Below are positions 45,697 to 50,399 of a DNA stretch of 50,399 nucleotides, one piece after another. The notes beneath the pieces were generated by a model that worked only from the letters and a program-made list of their open reading frames with translations, did not search any database and had not been told where the DNA came from. The first letter of the stretch is position 1. Each line of letters starts with the position of its first letter. This DNA comes from DMER01 sp003451645. GTDB lineage: Bacteria > Pseudomonadota > Alphaproteobacteria > Micropepsales > Micropepsaceae. Made by a program: the position numbers and the translations under genes. The stretch spans positions 1 to 50,399 of the forward strand of contig DALYLR010000027.1 in assembly GCA_031976175.1 (NCBI GenBank). Direction: 5' to 3'.

Positions 45697-46116
45697 TCAG
45701 TCCTTCGCGGGCCGCCACAATGGCCCGACCGCCGCCAACAGAACCGCCACATTGAACAGGGCGTTTGACGCATTACCAGAGGCAATCGAGCCCGCGCTAT
45801 CCAGAAAGAACCAGGACAGGATGCCGGCCAGGACCGTCCGGCGGACGGCCTCGGGCGCTGCATCATAGACCCAGACCGACAAGCACCAGATCGTTACACC
45901 CCACCCCAGAAGGAACCCTCCTGTCAGGGCGGAGAGAAATCGCGTGTCGGGATGTTCATACGTTGTGGCGCCATCAAGCGGCCAACTGAGCAGGTCAAGG
46001 GTGAAGCGGGCTGGCTCGGCCGTCTCCAGCATGGTGCCCAGAAAGAACACGGGACCGAATGAGCCAACGATAACCGCAGTGATCTTGAGCCAGAATTTGT
46101 GGAAAGAGCGGGACAT
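45697..46116 (-). CDS. Membrane protein, unknown
   Basis: 139 residues with four hydrophobic segments (ITAVIVGSFGPVFFLGTM, FLLGWGVTIWCLSVWVY, TVLAGILSWFFLDSAGS and ALFNVAVLLAAVGPL). No family recognised with certainty. It is convergent with polA, 45 bp away. Confidence 0.6.
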   Translation of the reverse strand: MSRSFHKFWLKITAVIVGSFGPVFFLGTMLETAEPARFTLDLLSWPLDGATTYEHPDTRFLSALTGGFLLGWGVTIWCLSVWVYDAAPEAVRRTVLAGILSWFFLDSAGSIASGNASNALFNVAVLLAAVGPLWRPAKD

Positions 46117-46207
46117 TGGGGTTCACCGTTTTGAAGTCGTGATGTGTGAATGATGAGCGGCCATGCAATCTCAAGCAATGACGTCGAAGGTTATGGACTT
46201 GCTGCAA

Positions 46208-46600
46208 TTATGGGCCAACGAGACGATTGATCAGTGCTTGATCCTGATCGTAAATCCAACACTCGCGCAGCAACCCGCTCTCAATGCGATAGACCAGGAG
46301 ACGTTCGACCTCGACCCGGGCATTGGCCGGACCTAAAGCCTCGTGCGCGATGATGGCGCCGCGAGCCTGCCCGGCCATGACGTCCACGATGCGGATCAAT
46401 TGACGCGACGTCCGCTTCCCGAATTCGGCCAGTGCGCCCAACGCCGCCGCCTTGCCTCGATGCTGGCCCGACAATGCGTGCTGTCCAGGGTAATGCAGCA
46501 CAATGTCATCGTGATACGCAGCGACAATGCGCTCCAAATCATTGGCGGTCCAGGCATCGGCATAGTGTGTCAGGACCCTGAGAATGTCAGACGCGGCCAT
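46208..46600 (-). CDS. NTF2/SnoaL-like protein
   Basis: 130 residues of the SnoaL-type cone fold: YADAWTANDLERIVAAYHDDIVLHYPG then ALAEFGKRTSRQ and ECWIYDQDQALINRLVG, wording of ketosteroid-isomerase-like proteins. It overlaps nothing but follows the thioesterase by 3 bp, so it is in one operon with it. Confidence 0.78.
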   Translation of the reverse strand: MAASDILRVLTHYADAWTANDLERIVAAYHDDIVLHYPGQHALSGQHRGKAAALGALAEFGKRTSRQLIRIVDVMAGQARGAIIAHEALGPANARVEVERLLVYRIESGLLRECWIYDQDQALINRLVGP

Positions 46601-46603
46601 GGC

Positions 46604-46996
46604 TCAGAGCACCATCTGCGTCTGGGTGACCTGTGCGACCAGGCGGCCTTTCTCGTCGACGATCCGCGTGGTCCAGCATGAGGTGCGCTTGCCGATATGA
46701 ACCGGCTCAGCCGTCGCGCGCACCAGACCTTCGGAAACGCCCGCAAAGAAATTGGTCTTGGACTCGATGGTCGTCGTGCCAGAGGCCCCCTCGGGCAGAT
46801 TGAGGAATGCCCCCACGGCGCCCACCGTGTCGGCAAGCGCCATGATCGCCCCGCCATGCAAACGCCCGCCATTGGTGGTGACTTCTGGCCTGACCCGCAA
46901 GGAGGCCGTGACCCGCTCTTTGGTGACCTCCTCAAAGGCAATACCCAAATGCTCGGGCAAGATGCCTTTCATCGCGGCTTGGATTTGATCTTTCAT
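46604..46996 (-). CDS. PaaI-family hotdog thioesterase
   Basis: 130 residues. NGGRLHGGAIMALADTVGAVGA is the hotdog helix with the HGG motif, and TTTIESKTNFF supplies the catalytic-strand region of PaaI/YdiI-type acyl-CoA thioesterases. It should hydrolyse aryl- or acyl-CoA. It is divergent from the HTH regulator at 47094 with a 97-bp shared promoter region. Confidence 0.87.
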   Translation of the reverse strand: MKDQIQAAMKGILPEHLGIAFEEVTKERVTASLRVRPEVTTNGGRLHGGAIMALADTVGAVGAFLNLPEGASGTTTIESKTNFFAGVSEGLVRATAEPVHIGKRTSCWTTRIVDEKGRLVAQVTQTQMVL

Positions 46997-47093
46997 CGTT
47001 GCTCCTCATTGTCGGGGTACATCATTGTCATCGAGGAACGCAGCCCCGCAATAACGTCAGAGGTCATTGATCTCATGACCACCGGGGCCCAAG

Positions 47094-47903
47094 ATGAGCT
47101 CTATGAGCACCCAAACACTTTCCACCCCCTTTGCGGACGAATTGCGCGCCTGGCGCAAAGCCCGCCGTCTCAGCCAACTGGACCTGAGCCTGAGCGCCGG
47201 CGTCAGCCAGCGCCACATCAGCTTTCTGGAGAGCGGCAAATCAGCGCCAAGCCGGGAGATGGTAGCCTTGCTGGCGTCCACCTTGCAGATCCCGTCGTCA
47301 AGGCGGGACGCCTTTTTCATGGCGGCGGGTTATGCACCTGCGCGCCGGGCCAAAGGCATCGACGATCCCTTGTTGGCGCCTGCACGCGAGGCGATCGAGT
47401 TCATTCTTGAGCGCAACGAGCCCTACCCCTCGATGGCGCTAAGCCGCGATTGGCGCATCATGGCGGCCAACAGCGCGATGCAGCGGTTATCTGGCTGGCT
47501 AATTGCCGGTGATCCGAAGGCGGACATTCCGCTGACGGATCTGGACTATATGGACATGCTATCCGATCCGGAGGGTTTACGCGCGCTCATTGTGCAGGGA
47601 GAGGAGATCACAATTGCCCTGCTCGATACGATGATCGCAGAGGCTGCCGCCGCCCGTGAGGTCGAACGGGTACAACATTTGCGCAAATTGCGCGCTCGCT
47701 TTCCGGCCTATGCTCCAGCACTGGGGCCACTGCCGGTTTTGGAGTTGGCGCGCGACGGCTGGTCGCTAAAGTTCGTGACCATTCTGACGAGTTTCGCGCC
47801 CCCGAGCGATCCGAGCCTTGAGGGGGTGAAGGTGGAGCTCTTCTTCCCCGCGGATGCGGGAACCCGGACGATCCTGGAGGCATGGGCGCGCAAGGCAGGT
47901 TAG
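47094..47903 (+). CDS. XRE-family regulator with MmyB-like ligand domain
   Basis: 269 residues (a second ATG 9 bp inside is possible). The N-terminal HTH_3 domain reads LRAWRKARRLSQLDLSLSAGVSQRHISFLESGKSAPS. The rest fits the PAS-like MmyB domain (NEPYPSMALSRDWRIMAANSAM, VELFFPADAGTRTILEAW), which in relatives binds fatty acids or acyl groups. It is divergent from the thioesterase operon and probably its regulator. Confidence 0.87.
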   Translation: MSSMSTQTLSTPFADELRAWRKARRLSQLDLSLSAGVSQRHISFLESGKSAPSREMVALLASTLQIPSSRRDAFFMAAGYAPARRAKGIDDPLLAPAREAIEFILERNEPYPSMALSRDWRIMAANSAMQRLSGWLIAGDPKADIPLTDLDYMDMLSDPEGLRALIVQGEEITIALLDTMIAEAAAAREVERVQHLRKLRARFPAYAPALGPLPVLELARDGWSLKFVTILTSFAPPSDPSLEGVKVELFFPADAGTRTILEAWARKAG

Positions 47904-47926
47904 AATCGGGCGAAACACCATTGTTT

Positions 47927-48457
47927 CACGCTAAGAAGGAAAGTTGCGCAAAGACGCAAAGAAGAGTTTCTTGGTGCCCAAGCAATCACCTGCTTGGATC
48001 AAGTCGCATGAGCCGCGAGATCGAAGACATCATCCGCGAGGCGATAGACTGCGGATTTCGCATTCACAGAGCGGTTGGTCCGGGCCTGTTCGAATCCGTC
48101 TATGAGACGCTCTTGGCGGACTGTCTTGAGAGACGCGGACTGACGGCGAGGCGTCAGGTCGGCGTGCCGTTCGAATTTGAAGGCCGGACGTTTCCGGAGG
48201 CTTTCCGGGCGGACCTTCTCGTGGAGCACCGCTTGCTGATTGAAGTGAAATCAGTTGAACGGCAAGTGCCGGTTCATGCCAAGCAACTTCTAACATATCT
48301 ACGCGTAGCAAGGTTTCCGCTGGGGCTTCTCATGAATTTTGGGCTTCCTACATTTAAGGAAGGCGTTCAAAGGATCGCGAATAACTACCAAGAGCTGAAA
48401 TGTGACTGATCACAGACGTTCCTTCGCGTTCCTTTGCTTCCTTGGCGGCTTAGCGTG
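47927..48457. mobile_element. GxxExxY cassette bounded by inverted repeats
   Basis: CACGCTAAG at 47927-47935 and its complement CTTAGCGTG at 48449-48457 bound a 531-bp unit. Further in, both flanks are rich in GCAAAG/CTTTGC and ACGC/GCGT words, extending the symmetry imperfectly. The only gene inside is the GxxExxY protein. It looks like a small mobile cassette. Confidence 0.45.
48008..48409 (+). CDS. GxxExxY-family protein
   Basis: 133 residues from the ATG at 48008. The signature GPGLFESVYETLLADCL gives GxxExxY, and FRADLLVEHRLLIEVKSVE looks like a PD-(D/E)xK nuclease core (D, then ExK), followed by QLLTYLRVARFPLGLLMNFG. The family's function is not established; a nuclease-like fold is inferred. 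It lies in an inverted-repeat cassette. Confidence 0.85.
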   Translation: MSREIEDIIREAIDCGFRIHRAVGPGLFESVYETLLADCLERRGLTARRQVGVPFEFEGRTFPEAFRADLLVEHRLLIEVKSVERQVPVHAKQLLTYLRVARFPLGLLMNFGLPTFKEGVQRIANNYQELKCD

Positions 48458-48481
48458 CAATGCTTGCTGTTTGCGCTTTGG

Positions 48482-49072
48482 CTAACCGCCGAAGAACATC
48501 CGCCACATCAACCGGCCGGGCGCAAAGGTGAAGGCACCGGCGATCAAGATCCCGCCCACAAACAGCCAGAACATGCTGCTGCCGTGGCGTTGCACATTGC
48601 CTGCTTTGATACCCGTAAGTGCCAAGTAGAGGCTCACGACGGTAACGACGGTGAATATATGCAAGAAATTGAACCCCGTCGTGAAATCGCGGATCATCAT
48701 AATAGAGGCGCCTGCGGTCGTGATCATGGCCAGCACAAAGACCCAGCCGAGTGTACGGTGGAACGATGTCCCCTTTGGCGAGAGGAGAATAATCAGCCCA
48801 CTGAAGAACGCGATGGCAATGGTAAACACGTGCAGCTGAACAGATAGCGGGTAGTCCAGGATCAGCCCGAAATTGGGCCTGAAGGCGGGCAATTGGAGAT
48901 TGCTGAGCCGGTCGAAAAAGCGCTGCTGCTGCGTGGCGGATAGGGCGGTTAGAACATAAATCGCGGTGATGGCCGCGGTGATAGCAATCGTCGCCAAAAA
49001 CCAGAAGAGCGTGCTCTTCAGATTGATCCCTGCATCGCGAAACGTTGGCAGAGGTTGATGTGGTGTCGTCAT
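48482..49072 (-). CDS. DUF2306-type membrane protein
   Basis: 196 residues from the ATG at 49072 with about five membrane helices (FWFLATIAITAAITAIYVL, VFTIAIAFFSGLIILL, GWVFVLAMITTAGASIMM, IFTVVTVVSLYLALTGI and FWLFVGGILIAGAF). Histidines after helix 2 (SFHRTLGWVFV) and in QLHVFTIA are typical of this family, which may bind haem. Function unknown. Confidence 0.7.
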   Translation of the reverse strand: MTTPHQPLPTFRDAGINLKSTLFWFLATIAITAAITAIYVLTALSATQQQRFFDRLSNLQLPAFRPNFGLILDYPLSVQLHVFTIAIAFFSGLIILLSPKGTSFHRTLGWVFVLAMITTAGASIMMIRDFTTGFNFLHIFTVVTVVSLYLALTGIKAGNVQRHGSSMFWLFVGGILIAGAFTFAPGRLMWRMFFGG

Positions 49073-49238
49073 GCGGCCGTGCTCCCCCAAGTGGCCAAAG
49101 GTCGTCTCTCACAATAAAATCCGCAGGCGCCACCAAATGATGAGCGAATGCGGGACAATGTCGAGCGGCAAAATTACCACGCCTAGCGGTACTCGAGTGC
49201 GAGGCCTGCCATTGTGATCTCCATTTAGACAATATGTT

Positions 49239-49583
49239 TCAGCAGTTTTCTATAAGTTTTCGCGCCGCGGTGTCGAGGCTGGGTATGTCGGTCGTGGCAA
49301 TACGCCAAACCCTTGAGAAATTGACTGAACTATAGCCATGAGCGATCCGATTTCTCAGCGCACGGACTTGATCCCATGGCGTGCCGGGAGCCATTGCCTT
49401 GGCTCGATCGCTGAGACGGTTCGCCGCCTCGCCTATCACGAGGAGTTGCATTGTCACGGCATCACGGGTTCGGGCGTCCACCAGAAAGCCTTGTTCGTCC
49501 AGCCCCGCAACGTAATTTTGGATGGCCTGGCAGGCGTCAATGATGTGAACCAATGCCAGTCTGTCAGCCAATTTAGGCATCAA
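49239..49583 (-). CDS. hepT: HEPN-domain toxin HepT (DUF86)
   Basis: 114 residues, all-helical, with the HEPN RNase motif RALRNRIAHGY (RxxxxH) near the C-terminal third. It pairs with the nucleotidyltransferase gene at 49573, overlapping it by 11 bp, the standard HepT/MntA toxin-antitoxin arrangement. HepT is an RNase silenced when MntA AMPylates a tyrosine next to the motif (HGY here). Confidence 0.87.
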   Translation of the reverse strand: MMPKLADRLALVHIIDACQAIQNYVAGLDEQGFLVDARTRDAVTMQLLVIGEAANRLSDRAKAMAPGTPWDQVRALRNRIAHGYSSVNFSRVWRIATTDIPSLDTAARKLIENC

Positions 49584-49863
49584 TCAAGTCTCGCACCACG
49601 CCTGGCCGGATAACCGGATGCAGGTCCTCGAACTCAAATAGCTCGACATTCTTGCCAAGTTGGCGTGACAGCTCGTTTTGGATGCCGAAGAACGCAAGGC
49701 CCAATGGCCTCGATGTTTCGACCAGCAAATCAACATCGCTATCTTGGCGGGCTTGATCGCGGGCATAGGAACCGAACAGCTGCACGCGCGAGATACCTTG
49801 CGCAGCAAGCCACGGCTTGAGTTCGCCAAGTCTGCTCAACAGTTCTAAGCGGGTCATGCCCAA
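49573..49863 (-). CDS. mntA: MntA-type minimal nucleotidyltransferase antitoxin
   Basis: 96 residues with the nucleotidyltransferase signature VQLFGSYARDQARQDSDVDLLVE (GSx10DxD). It precedes hepT in the same operon and should AMPylate and silence the HEPN toxin. The motif is complete. Confidence 0.88.
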   Translation of the reverse strand: MGMTRLELLSRLGELKPWLAAQGISRVQLFGSYARDQARQDSDVDLLVETSRPLGLAFFGIQNELSRQLGKNVELFEFEDLHPVIRPGVVRDLIDA

Positions 49864-49904
49864 AGCTTAGCACGTGACCCATACGTTCGTGTAGGCCCAG
49901 AAGG

Positions 49905-50399
49905 CTACTCCGCCGCCATCGCATGGCCAGGCGCTGCTGCCCGGACTTCTGGCGTCACGTGATCTTCGAACTTCTTGAAGTTCTCGATGAACATCGCGAC
50001 GAGTTTCTTGGCCTGCGCGTCATAAGCAGACTTATCAGCCCATGTCTCGCGCGGATTTAGGATGCGGGCCTCAACGCCGGGCACGTCCGACGGCACTTGG
50101 AAGCCGAAGAAGGGATCTGTTCGCATTGGCGCCTTAACCAACGAGCCTGCAAGCGCCGCATTCAACAACGCGCGGGTGACCTTGATCGGCATACGGCTTC
50201 CAGTACCGAAAGCGCCGCCTGTCCAGCCCGTATTGACGAGCCAGCAATCAACCTTGTGCTCGGCGATGAGATCGCGCAGCAAATTGCCGTATTCCGCTGG
50301 ATGGCGCGGCATGAACGGTGCGCCGAAGCACGTTGAGAAGGTCGGCTGCGGCTCCTTGCCCAGACCCTTTTCGGTGCCGGCGACCTTGGCGGTGAACCC
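49905..50399 (-). CDS. pckA: Phosphoenolpyruvate carboxykinase (ATP), C-terminal part
   Basis: 164 codons, cut by the window edge. The segment FSTCFGAPFMPRHPAEYG and VDCWLVNTGWTGGAFGTGSRM is the conserved C-terminal lobe of the ATP-dependent enzyme, which makes PEP from oxaloacetate in gluconeogenesis. The end is a normal C-terminus. Host core DNA. Confidence 0.95.
   Translation of the reverse strand, partial: GFTAKVAGTEKGLGKEPQPTFSTCFGAPFMPRHPAEYGNLLRDLIAEHKVDCWLVNTGWTGGAFGTGSRMPIKVTRALLNAALAGSLVKAPMRTDPFFGFQVPSDVPGVEARILNPRETWADKSAYDAQAKKLVAMFIENFKKFEDHVTPEVRAAAPGHAMAAE

Overview
The window reads as alphaproteobacterial chromosome: GC-rich throughout, DNA polymerase I and an ATP-type PEP carboxykinase as core genes, and many alphaproteobacterial protein types (paired acyl-CoA dehydrogenases, zf-CHCC protein, DUF2306, HEPN/MNT pair). 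One 10-N scaffold gap (16288-16297) and one chimeric-looking gene at the left edge suggest a draft or metagenome assembly. The genus cannot be named from the sequence.

Layout. 1-3.2 kb: a truncated methyltransferase fused in frame to a MotA/TolQ/ZorA-like channel fragment, an NTF2/SnoaL lipoprotein, and a divergent LysR regulator. 3.2-42.4 kb: an apparent ~39-kb genomic island in the 3' end of a tRNA-Arg(CCG) gene. A 48-bp direct repeat of the tRNA 3' part marks both ends (3212-3259 and 42305-42352), and the same TGCTTCCCC motif, probably integrase arm sites, recurs beside both. The left end carries a tyrosine integrase, a coupled unknown gene, a small AlpA-like DNA-binding protein, a TOPRIM/RecA-like replication ATPase and an iteron-like cluster. 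The middle (9-27 kb) is metabolic cargo: Crp/Fnr regulator, two acyl-CoA dehydrogenases, nitronate monooxygenase-type enzyme, thioredoxin-fold isomerase, two glutathione transferases and acyl-CoA ligase halves broken by the gap, then on the minus strand a patatin/outer-membrane protein, small membrane proteins, DJ-1/PfpI protein, EF-hand protein, arylsulfatase and AraC regulator. The right part (27.9-42.2 kb) is a complete type I-E CRISPR-Cas locus, cas3 / casA-casB-cas7-cas5-cas6e-cas1-cas2, followed by an array of 73 repeats whose distal end is interrupted by an IS remnant and closed by a degenerate repeat. 42.4-50.4 kb: core flank with zf-CHCC protein, polA, thioesterase, an HTH regulator, a GxxExxY cassette, HepT/MntA and pckA.

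The most notable item lies in the 247-bp gap between cas3 and casA. It is a degenerate repeat-spacer-repeat unit with exactly the array's geometry: an intact 8-nt crRNA handle, a 32-nt pseudo-spacer and an intact Cas6e hairpin. The first 17 nt of the pseudo-spacer match a site 51 bp downstream that is preceded by AAG (the I-E PAM) and overlaps the likely casA -10 box. The only mismatches in those 17 nt are at positions 6 and 12, the bases Cascade flips out, and homology stops at 18. This is the expected form of a CreR-type guide by which Cascade would repress its own operon without cleavage. A short Arg-rich reading frame with a strong ribosome-binding site follows immediately. The whole defence module travels on a tRNA-targeted island, so a self-limiting circuit would make sense after transfer; that last point is inference.
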